Positions 1 through 5,077 of a stretch of DNA of 6,141 nt are shown one piece after another (within the stretch, counting starts at the first letter, position 1; each line of letters opens with the position of its first letter). Source of the stretch: CAJBLF01 sp964495905 (GTDB lineage: Bacteria > Patescibacteriota > Gracilibacteria > Absconditabacterales > Absconditicoccaceae); the NCBI GenBank assembly GCA_964495905.1, contig CAZBWN010000054.1:1-6141 (forward strand), written 5' to 3'. Position numbers and translations under genes: made by a program. The notes beneath the pieces were generated by a model, which saw nothing but the letters and a program-made list of their open reading frames with translations, did no database searches and was not told where the DNA came from.

Positions 1-14
1 TAAATAATATATAT

Positions 15-42
15 TTTATACATATTTACTATAAGAAGTCAA
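15..42 (-). promoter_or_regulatory. Leftward promoter-like sequence, left copy
   Basis: On the minus strand a -35 box TTGACT (37-42) is followed, after 16 bases, by TATAAA (15-20). Transcription would run off the left edge, so the gene it serves is not visible. The -35 box and the spacer lie inside a 34-base repeat that recurs upstream of the 153-residue gene at 905-1366. That recurrence makes a regulatory role more likely than chance in such AT-rich DNA. The boxes are matched by eye to the general bacterial sigma-70 consensus. Confidence 0.45.
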
Positions 43-52
43 TACTAGCTTT
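19..52. repeat. 34-base direct repeat, copy 1
   Basis: This stretch matches 1412-1445 in 33 of 34 bases; the one difference is G at 35 against T at 1428. Both copies have the same orientation, and their starts are 1393 bases apart. On the minus strand each copy contains a -35-like TTGACT, and similarity fades in the A/T-rich -10 region. It could be a duplicated promoter or operator, perhaps left by duplication of a gene with its upstream region. It could also be a pair of recombination sites, but no recombinase is visible. Confidence 0.8.
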
Positions 53-93
53 GAGTGATTTTTCCACTATTAAAATATATATATCTGAACTAC

Positions 94-117
94 AAAGGAG
101 GGTTGGTTCCTCTTTTT
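94..117 (+). terminator. Possible weak hairpin terminator
   Basis: Positions 94-101 (AAAGGAGG) can pair with 109-116 (CCTCTTTT) through eight pairs, one of them G-T, around a seven-base loop. Five T residues end at 117. The T tract is short and no plus-strand gene is visible upstream, so a terminator role is tentative. The AAAGGAGG could instead be read as a Shine-Dalgarno sequence, but no convincing gene follows it. Confidence 0.2.
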
Positions 118-348
118 GGTTTCTTCTCGAGATTGGGGAATATTCTCTAACTCGTCGCTATCTGCCTTTTTTCACATAAGTGATGTGTTGTGGTACGGGT
201 TCTCTGATGATTACATATTTTGTCCTATGTTTGTCTATTTTTTTCTTTTTTTGAGTTTGTATAATTCTTACGATGTTTATGGGGTAATCCTTTCGGACAT
301 TGTATTATGATAACATCAAAAAAAAGTAATAAAAATAAATTAAAGTAA

Positions 349-504
349 TTTTTATCTGTATTTTTTCTAAAATGAAAATTGATTGTTACGCATTTTCTCC
401 ATACTTCTAAATATCTTAGAAAAGCTTCTGGAAAAGCTATTCAGCCACTTACTGATATTAGGCATCTTATACAATTTGAAAATCAAAAAGAGACTGACAA
501 TTAA
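349..504 (+). pseudogene. Possible remnant of a small gene (tentative)
   Basis: A plus-strand frame is open from just after TAA at 346-348 to TAA at 502-504. It has one internal UGA at 373-375 and no ATG. Its last 30 or so codons encode a mixed, charged sequence (SKYLRKASGK near the middle, FENQKETDN at the end), unlike the Phe-rich noise nearby. This could be the eroded C-terminus of a lost gene, or chance. I do not recognise a family. An overlapping ATG frame at 372 stops after 12 codons. Confidence 0.2.
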
Positions 505-646
505 GCCAATCTCTTTAATGAGAGGAAGAAAACGCTTTTAGCTCTCTGCTCCTCGGGTTAAACGGATATAGTATACATAAAATTCTTTAAAAATCAAATC
601 ATTTTATCTTTTTGGTTTATTCTCTATTTTTTTTCTCTATTTAAAG

Positions 647-802
647 AACGCTTCGCTGGACATACTTTTGGCGCCCCAAAAGTATGCAAAAACTCTTTCC
701 AGATGCAGTACTCAGGACATATATTTCGAATATACATGACCTACTGACTCACCTCAAACCCCACAAGGGTGGGTCCCCATTTCGGCTCGTTTCGGTTGGA
801 TA
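647..802. repeat. Dispersed composite repeat element, left copy
   Basis: The element begins with AACGCTTCGCTGGACATACT and the bases TTTG (647-670), identical to 4519-4542 and nearly so to 4761-4783. Further on it carries TTCGGCTCG (781-789) and TTGGATA (796-802), which recur in the same order at 4937-4945 and 4964-4970. It is richer in G and C than its surroundings and contains a strong inverted repeat at 661-686. A short hairpin around 763-775 (CCCAC with GTGGG) lies inside it. No coding frame spans it. It is probably a dispersed noncoding repeat or a degenerate nonautonomous element. Confidence 0.6.
661..686. repeat. Inverted repeat (11-base arms)
   Basis: CATACTTTTGG (661-671) is the exact reverse complement of CCAAAAGTATG (676-686), with a four-base CGCC loop. 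The left arm begins inside the dispersed repeat at 647-670. No T tract follows on either strand, so it is not a standard terminator. The other two copies of the dispersed repeat lack the right arm, so the hairpin is specific to this copy. Confidence 0.75.
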
Positions 803-870
803 CTTTATCTATGAATTGCTCACTATCTCGTGGCATGCATCTGGGGGCTGATATAAGTTAGTTATTTTTT

Positions 871-901
871 TTATATAAAAAAAAGCCCGGATTACGGGCT
901 T
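871..901 (-). terminator. Rho-independent terminator of the 153-residue gene
   Basis: On the minus strand AAGCCCG (895-901) pairs perfectly with CGGGCTT (883-889) around a five-base loop. It is followed directly by a run of T residues, seen as A at 877-884 on the plus strand. It starts four bases after the stop codon of the gene at 905-1366. The plus strand has no T tract after the stem, so it acts leftward only. Confidence 0.9.
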
Positions 902-904
902 AAA

Positions 905-1366
905 TTAGTTTAATAAATTGAATCTATCAGGATTCTGATAGTTTACTACAAGGTGTTCGGCAATATGCTTTACGGCGTTTAACTCTCCCGTAAATCTGTA
1001 GAAATCCCGTTTTGCTATTTCAAATCTTTTCGTATTGTTCTCTTCCCTGCACATTTTAATCCAATAATTTTCTATCATATCTAGTATTTTTGGATTATAT
1101 TTTTGCCAGGGATTTTGTTCTCCGTGTATGAAAATAGCTATTTCATGATTAACAAGTTTTGAAACTTGTTCTACATGTTGGCTTGGTAAAAAAAATGATT
1201 CAAATGGTCTTGATACTTCTTCTATATCCATAGAAATACTATTTCCGTCTGTTTCTAACAGGCCCTCTAAGAGAATCATTGCTTTTCTGTCTAATATTAT
1301 TGTTATCTTTCCTTTTCTATGACAACAATAGACAATCGATTCTTTTTCAATTTTTTTTTGTTTCAT
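905..1366 (-). CDS. Unrecognised 153-residue protein, no UGA-glycine codons
   Basis: I do not recognise this family. The frame runs from ATG at 1366 to TAA at 905-907; TAA at 1394-1396 is the next in-frame stop upstream, with no other ATG between. The product looks soluble and charged, with no signal peptide or membrane segment. The N-terminus is Lys-rich (MKQKKIEKES). Residues about 15-50 could form a small beta/alpha unit. The second half contains the Trp-bearing NPWQKYNPK stretch and several likely helices, including FEIAKRDFYRF and AVKHIAEHLV. Upstream lies a promoter-like sequence shared with the left edge of the window; downstream is a strong terminator, so it can be expressed alone. 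All five of its glycines use GGN codons, whereas about two thirds of glycines in the neighbouring genes use UGA. That hints at a recent arrival or a distinct codon history, though five codons is a small sample. No Shine-Dalgarno sequence is evident. Confidence 0.75.
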   Translation of the reverse strand: MKQKKIEKESIVYCCHRKGKITIILDRKAMILLEGLLETDGNSISMDIEEVSRPFESFFLPSQHVEQVSKLVNHEIAIFIHGEQNPWQKYNPKILDMIENYWIKMCREENNTKRFEIAKRDFYRFTGELNAVKHIAEHLVVNYQNPDRFNLLN

Positions 1367-1404
1367 ATTGATTATTTTTAATTTGTTTGATATTTATTTG
1401 TAAA

Positions 1405-1435
1405 ATTATATTACATATTTACTATAATAAGTCAA
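1405..1435 (-). promoter_or_regulatory. Promoter-like sequence of the 153-residue gene
   Basis: On the minus strand TTGACT (1430-1435) could serve as the -35 box. Two -10 candidates follow: TAATAT (1408-1413) after 16 bases and the consensus TATAAT (1405-1410) after 19 bases. The 16-base option matches the geometry of the left-edge copy at 15-42. Transcription would begin roughly 30-40 bases before the ATG at 1366. The boxes lie in the 82-base gap after the HD-domain gene. Confidence 0.5.
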
Positions 1436-1445
1436 TACTAGCTTT
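1412..1445. repeat. 34-base direct repeat, copy 2
   Basis: This is the second copy of the repeat at 19-52, with one mismatch. It lies between the stop codon of the HD-domain gene (1450-1452) and the 153-residue gene. It contains the -35-like box of the latter and about 10 bases upstream of it, so an upstream binding site could be part of the conserved unit. Confidence 0.8.
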
Positions 1446-1449
1446 TTTT

Positions 1450-2097
1450 TTATAATACTCACATTTTCTTGGCATTATCTAACATATCAGTTATATCCTT
1501 ATCTTTTAGGGACTCATATACATTATTCCATAAAGCTAAATTGACTTCAGCTCGCTTTAGATATTTTGATTTTGCTAGGTCTGTATAGAAATATATTCAT
1601 TCATTTAACAGTTTGTTTTGTTCTGAAGTTATTTTGCTAGCCAATTTTTGGATATCTATCTGATTCTGTTGTATGTAATTACTCGTAAATAGGATAGGTG
1701 TTATCGGTAATGCTTTAAATAATGTATCTGCGTCACTTAGTGCTTTTCATTCATTAGAAATGGTGTGATTTCTTATAGCGGTATGGGATTCCATGATTAT
1801 CGATTCGATCCTTTCTATTTCTGATTCTGTATATCCTATTTCAGATAAAAGATCATGGCGATACTCTTTAGCCTCTTCAGGTTCAGAAAATGCTTTGATT
1901 ATATAGTTCAAATCGTGTACTAAAGCTGCAGATTCCACTAAAAATACATCAGCATGTATTGATACGGCAAAATCAAGAGCTTTGGTTTTTACAAATACTA
2001 CATGATGCCATCCGTGAAAAATTAGTTTCTTACTCTCTTTCGTATACAGCTCTTCTAATCTCAACGTTAATGTTTTGATTTTATTTTCATTGCTCAT
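1450..2097 (-). CDS. HD-domain phosphohydrolase-like protein (UGA read as Gly)
   Basis: The frame starts at ATG 2097 (TAA lies three codons upstream) and ends at TAA 1450-1452, giving 215 residues with three in-frame UGA codons (1747-1749, 1597-1599, 1459-1461). The HD superfamily binds metal through H...HD...D and mostly hydrolyses phosphate esters of nucleotides. Here the pattern is W30-H31-H32, then H61-D62 in ALVHDLN, then SDAD at 121-124. The last Asp comes seven residues or fewer after the first UGA, so a standard-code reading (116 residues) would lose an essential ligand. The remaining 90 residues form a mostly helical C-terminal extension. No membrane segment or signal peptide is seen, so the protein is probably cytosolic. 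The substrate cannot be deduced. The gene is the third in a leftward cluster, 74 bases after the aldo/keto reductase. No Shine-Dalgarno sequence is visible; the leader contains a 16-base palindrome. Confidence 0.88.
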
Positions 2098-2117
2098 ATT
2101 ATCTTAATTTTTATATG

Positions 2118-2133
2118 ATAAAATATATTTTAT
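2118..2133. promoter_or_regulatory. 16-base palindrome in the leader of the HD-domain gene
   Basis: ATAAAATATATTTTAT is a perfect palindrome located 21 bases upstream of the HD-domain start codon. On the minus strand the preceding CTATAAA could be a -10 box, but no good -35 box precedes it. In a spacer this rich in A and T such a palindrome may be chance; an operator is possible. Confidence 0.25.
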
Positions 2134-2171
2134 AGCTTTTGGCTTTGTTCATTATCTATCTAAAACATTAT

Positions 2172-3077
2172 TTAATCAATCTGATTAGCATATTTCCAGA
2201 TAGATATTCAATCTTTATTATCTCGATCAACCTTGATTTCATCAAATCTTTTATCCCTAAAATTATTTAATATATTGATGTCTTCTTGATCTAAAGTAAA
2301 ATTTAGAGAATCTAGATTCTCTTTTGCAATATTGATGTCTGATGTCTTAACCAATGCTCATATTTTTTTGGATTGAATAATCCGGTTCAATAGTATTTGA
2401 TTTTGTGTTTTTGAATATTTTTTTGCTAGATCTCTTAAAAAAGGATGATTGTTATTAGCGATTCTATTGCGACGGAGTGGTTGATAACAGATAAAACGAA
2501 TATCATTATCTTGGCAATATTTTATTATCCCGACATCTTCATTTATTTTGCACTCAAGATTATAGAGCCCTTCAAATGTTTTGATTTCAAACTCATTATT
2601 GAGGATTTTTAATTGGTCCAGGCTTAAATTACATGCTCAAAGGTATCTTACCTTTCATTTTTCTATAAGCTTTTTCATATGATAATATGTTTCCTGTATT
2701 CATAGTTTTGAAACTGTTGGAGTATGCATCTTATATTCATCAACAAAATCAAGTCACATAATCTGTAAATATGTATCGAGTTGTTGTTCGATATCTTCTG
2801 GTTTTTCAACAAAGTTTTCAACTTTGACGCTAACATAAATACTTTTACGAGGTATGTTTTTCAAGAACTTTCACAAAAACTTCATAGTCTGTCCTCATGC
2901 ATAGATGAAGCTTGTTTCAACATAGTTTTGTCAATTCTTATGCTGGTACATCAATGCTTCCATATCTTTTGAATCATCAAAAAGGATGCTTCAATCTTGC
3001 GATTGAGACTCATATCTATTTGCTCACAGTCAATATGTTCAGATAGCTAAAGGGTGTAAATCTTTTATTTCAAGCAT
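2172..3077 (-). CDS. Aldo/keto reductase (UGA read as Gly)
   Basis: The frame runs from ATG 3077 to TAA 2172-2174, 301 residues, with 13 in-frame UGA codons and 16 glycines in total. TAG at 3099-3101 blocks a longer start. The family reduces carbonyls with NAD(P)H in a TIM barrel. The N-terminus AIGTYGLGANR matches the usual Gly-rich first strand, with all three glycines encoded by UGA. Catalytic candidates are E54 (in VETSFIY, where the family has Asp), Y59, K85 (SVKV) and H118 (YKMHTP). The spacing of E54 to Y59 (5) and of K85 to H118 (33) fits the family. Later, GKVRYLGACN matches the conserved GKxRxxGxSN strand. VKTSDINIAKEN matches the cofactor-binding loop, with Ile where many NADPH enzymes have Arg, which may weaken NADP preference. 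The length is normal. No signal peptide is seen, so it is likely cytosolic. It lies 102 bases after the ATPase gene. The substrate is unknown. Confidence 0.92.
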
Positions 3078-3179
3078 TCTTTTGGATTGTATTACAAGCT
3101 AAAATATATAGATTCCGTAGTCATTAATTGTTTAAAATTCTTATTGAAAAGGGTCTAAATTAAAAAAACTAAATTAATT
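3078..3179. other. Spacer between the ATPase and aldo/keto reductase genes
   Basis: This 102-base gap has no hairpin terminator after the ATPase stop and no strong promoter for the reductase, only A/T-rich -10 lookalikes such as TATATT. A nine-base direct repeat, CTAAATTAA, occurs at 3155-3163 and 3169-3177. The absence of a terminator makes read-through from the ATPase gene plausible. Confidence 0.4.
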
Positions 3180-4403
3180 CTATACACTCAGTTTCCAAAA
3201 AGGTATGAGTTCAAAATGAAAATCTTCTTTTGTTTTTTTCTCTATGCTTTTTGTTGTTTGTATATATTTTTCTACCTTGTTGTGATATTGCTCGTCAAAC
3301 CTATGAAATATCTCTGGCGTTGTTGTTCTGTCTCATGTTTTCACTTCAATAGGAATCAACTTTCCGTCGTTCTTTTGGAAAATAAAATCAATCTCACTCA
3401 TATTTTTTTTCTTATAGTAAAATACTTCTCATGCATCATATTGTCTTCATAACGTTGCATGAACAAACGTTTCTGTTATCTTTCCGTCAAAATCTATGGA
3501 TTCAAAAATTCAGGTAAGATAATGTAAAAGGCCTATGTCATGGAAATATATCTTTGGCAGAGAGGTATATTCTTTGCTCTTATTGGTAAAATAAGGATAG
3601 ACTTGCTGAATTACGAAGGATTCTTCCATGAAAGAAATCATTTCTTCTACTATTTTTCTTCAAAATCAGATGTATTGCGCTAATTGTTCAACTTTCGCTA
3701 AGGATCAGGTGTTGTGTGCTATATATTGCATAAGACGTAGAAAATCAGGACGGTATTTGTTATCCAAAAAATATCCAAAATCTTTTTGTATCCGAGAATA
3801 TACGATGTCTTTGATATTTTGGATTTTCTTTTCTCTGGTATTTGCGTGGACTACTGCTGGATATCATCCCCATGTCAGATATTGTTTGAGATGTTCTTGA
3901 ATCATCGCATAGGTGATATTTTTCATATTATCTATCTTCATGCCTTGAATTTCTAAATATTCCTGGAAAGAATATCAAAATATATGGATTTTTTTTCCTC
4001 TTCCTACCATGCTTGCTCAAAGGGTCTTCTGTCACCAAAATCTTGATCAGGTAGCTATCATAATTGCTTTGGTGCTTGTATTATCGTGATAGCTTTTGAG
4101 CAAACGATCTGGATCATTTCGTGATTGCACTTCATCTAGCATGATGATCCCCTTTTTATTTACATCAAAATTAAATTCTGTCTGTATCCACGTGCAGAAT
4201 TCTTTGAGATTGGAAAATCTTGTTTCAAAATAGTCCTCGCAATTGAGATACAAACAAGGAATGTTATCTTTCTGTTGTTCCTGAAATTGTTTGAGAAGTG
4301 TAGTTTTCCCTACCTGTCTCGCTCATGTGAGAATGATGGTTTTTTCGTGTTTCAGTGCTTCAGTGAGCGTTTTTAAGTAAGATTTTCTTTGGAAAATAAT
4401 CAT
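3180..4403 (-). CDS. AAA ATPase with DUF4143-like C-terminal domain (UGA read as Gly)
   Basis: The frame runs from ATG 4403, directly preceded by TAA, to TAG 3180-3182: 407 residues, 13 in-frame UGA codons. The N-terminal ATPase (AAA_14 type) has Walker A from G27 to T34 (GARQVGKT, first Gly encoded by UGA), the LYLNCEDY strand at 51-58, and Walker B IIMLDE at 86-91. These are followed by TGSRFWG at 118-124 (sensor-like) and MVGRGKKI at 132-139. WGGYPAVV in mid-protein is typical of the family. The C-terminal region resembles DUF4143, with a nuclease-like ending: E337-x-D339, then E353-x-K355 in PIEVKTG, the pattern of PD-(D/E)xK folds. Proteins of this kind are widespread and often multicopy in bacteria and archaea; their role is poorly known, and both mobile-element and toxin-antitoxin links have been proposed. 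Length is close to the family norm and all ATPase motifs are intact. It has its own promoter-like sequence and is the first gene of the leftward cluster. Confidence 0.93.
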
Positions 4404-4442
4404 TTATGGTGTGATAAATTATAAAAGTTTGTATTTTTTCAC

Positions 4443-4470
4443 AGTATAATCTTATTTTGAAGAAATGCAA
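4443..4470 (-). promoter_or_regulatory. Promoter-like sequence of the ATPase gene
   Basis: On the minus strand TTGCAT (4465-4470) and TATACT (4443-4448) are separated by 16 bases. They lie about 40 bases upstream of the ATPase start codon, giving a leader of about 30 bases. The -10 box matches consensus at five of six positions. No terminator or other gene lies between it and the ATPase. Confidence 0.55.
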
Positions 4471-4518
4471 ATCTATTTGTAGAAAAACAAATATGATAAA
4501 ATCATGATTTTTTTTTAA

Positions 4519-4542
4519 AACGCTTCGCTGGACATACTTTTG
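4519..4542 (+). repeat. Dispersed 24-base repeat, middle copy
   Basis: Identical over 24 bases to 647-670 and matched at 22 of 23 bases by 4761-4783 (C to T at 4774). All three copies point the same way. This one is followed directly by the 34-base repeat at 4543-4576 rather than by a hairpin. Confidence 0.8.
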
Positions 4543-4576
4543 AGGGCAGTATCACGGATTTACTTTGATCATATTG
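4543..4576 (+). repeat. 34-base direct repeat, first copy in the spacer
   Basis: Matches 4873-4906 with one difference (C at 4547, T at 4877). Its core is AGTATCACGGATTTACTTTG. The copies are 330 bases apart and in the same orientation. Both follow an A-G-G-G and end at the same TTG, after which similarity stops. Confidence 0.8.
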
Positions 4577-4729
4577 CAATAGCTAATGTCGTTATTTTTC
4601 GTCTTTTTGATGTTTTGGATGTCGTTGATTGTAAATTGTTCTTATTATTTGACTGTAATCAGGTAAAACCAATACATAGTTCGCTTTTCTCTGTTTCAGC
4701 TCATTTGCTAGTCATTTGTAGCTCACTGT

Positions 4730-4748
4730 TTTGCCCCATGGGGGCAAA
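4730..4748. repeat. GC-rich inverted repeat
   Basis: TTTGCCCC (4730-4737) and GGGGCAAA (4741-4748) are perfect complements around a three-base loop. No T tract follows on the plus strand, and only a short mixed A/T stretch on the minus. It sits just before the third copy of the dispersed repeat. Confidence 0.6.
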
Positions 4749-4760
4749 CACTCCTATAAA

Positions 4761-4783
4761 AACGCTTCGCTGGATATACTTTT
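4761..4783 (+). repeat. Dispersed repeat, right copy
   Basis: One mismatch to the copies at 647 and 4519. It starts a segment ending near 4970 that shares its closing motifs (TTCGGCTCG, TTGGATA) with the element at 647-802, so the two segments may be related but diverged in the middle. Confidence 0.75.
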
Positions 4784-4817
4784 ACTTTTTTCTTTTCTAT
4801 CGCCTTGCCGGCTGGGC

Positions 4818-4850
4818 GTTACTTTTTTCCTTCCAGGTGAAAAAAGTAAC
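4818..4850. repeat. Inverted repeat (12-base arms)
   Basis: GTTACTTTTTTC (4818-4829) is the exact reverse complement of GAAAAAAGTAAC (4839-4850), with a nine-base loop. It lies inside the composite element. It recalls hairpins of the TACTTTT...AAAAGTA kind, as at 661-686, suggesting equivalent structural positions in the two element copies. The T run is inside the stem, not after it, so it is not a standard terminator. Confidence 0.75.
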
Positions 4851-4863
4851 CAAAAAAACCCTC

Positions 4864-4978
4864 GGCACCATTAGGGTAGTATCACGGATTTACTTTGATC
4901 ATATTGGGATAATTCCCCCAGACGTTGCTGGTGGTTTTCGGCTCGACCTACACTTCACGCTGATTGGATAATGGTGCC
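4864..4978. repeat. Inverted repeat bounding a 115-base segment
   Basis: GGCACCATTA (4864-4873) and TAATGGTGCC (4969-4978) are perfect 10-base complements that bracket the second copy of the 34-base repeat. They could be terminal inverted repeats of a tiny element or the base of a long RNA structure. No clear target-site duplication flanks them. Confidence 0.6.
4873..4906 (+). repeat. 34-base direct repeat, second copy in the spacer
   Basis: This is the partner of 4543-4576 with one mismatch. It begins at the inner end of the left arm of the inverted repeat 4864-4978, so it is positioned as an internal part of that segment. Confidence 0.8.
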
Positions 4979-5006
4979 CTAAAACAACAAAACAAAAAAA
5001 GTCCCT

Positions 5007-5040
5007 CAAATATTTGACAAATTGCGAGGGGGGGTATACT
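5007..5040 (+). promoter_or_regulatory. Promoter-like sequence with a G7 tract in its spacer
   Basis: A consensus -35 box TTGACA (5014-5019) and a -10-like TATACT (5035-5040) are separated by 15 bases, seven of them a G run (5028-5034). Seventeen is the usual spacing, so the present form may be weak and could change if the G run gained or lost bases. A palindrome, CAAATATTTG (5007-5016), overlaps the -35 box and could be an operator. CCCTC (5004-5008) and GAGGG (5026-5030) can also pair across it. The ATG of the next gene is 38 bases after the -10 box. Confidence 0.5.
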
Positions 5041-5077
5041 TAGGTATGTTAACTTTATTTTTTTAAATGTTATTATC

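Larger units (their letters stand above)
53..646. other. Spacer without a convincing gene
   Basis: Neither strand shows a reading frame here that I would call a gene, even with UGA read as glycine. A plus-strand frame is open from 74 to 313, but it has no ATG start and its product is dominated by Phe, Leu, Ser and Tyr, as expected from T-rich DNA. A second short frame (349-504) looks slightly more protein-like and is listed separately. A small inverted repeat, AAAGAGA at 487-493 with TCTCTTT at 510-516, lies at its end. The stretch may be decayed sequence between two leftward transcription units. Confidence 0.5.
4471..5013. repeat. Repeat-rich spacer between divergent genes
   Basis: No convincing gene lies here. 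The spacer holds two copies of AACGCTTCGCTGGAYATACT followed by TTT (4519-4541 and 4761-4783), a 34-base direct repeat (4543-4576 and 4873-4906), and inverted repeats at 4730-4748, 4818-4850 and 4864-4978. From 4761 to 4970 the order of motifs resembles the element at 647-802. The plus frame 4519-4971 stays open for 150 codons and contains no UGA. It has no ATG near its beginning and reads mainly Phe, Leu, Val and Ile, and the repeated 4519/4761 motif falls in different frames, so I do not call a gene. It may be a nested nonautonomous element. Confidence 0.55.

Noticed and set aside
74..313. Plus-strand frame with an AAAGGAGG sequence near 94-101
   Set aside because: No ATG start, T-rich composition giving mostly Phe, Leu, Ser and Tyr, and the AAAGGAGG is better explained as part of a hairpin.
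647..802. tRNA or small structured RNA gene
   Set aside because: The GC-rich hairpins do not fold into a cloverleaf, and no TTCGANT-type arm was found by eye.
1747..2097. HD protein as a complete 116-residue gene
   Set aside because: The stop is UGA, and reading through it completes the HD metal site and adds 99 coherent residues to TAA at 1450.
2781..2972. Plus-strand frame of 63 codons
   Set aside because: It is antisense to the aldo/keto reductase, which has clear family motifs.
3216..3452. Plus-strand frame of 78 codons
   Set aside because: Phe-rich shadow on the strand opposite the DUF4143-like domain.
3628..3900. Plus-strand frame of 90 codons
   Set aside because: Shadow opposite the middle of the ATPase gene; no family resemblance.
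4047..4253. Separate 68-residue gene with a Walker B motif
   Set aside because: It is an internal piece of the ATPase at 3180-4403, bounded by UGA codons that encode glycine.
4519..4978. CRISPR-like array
   Set aside because: Repeats are present in only two or three copies with unequal spacing, and no cas gene is visible.
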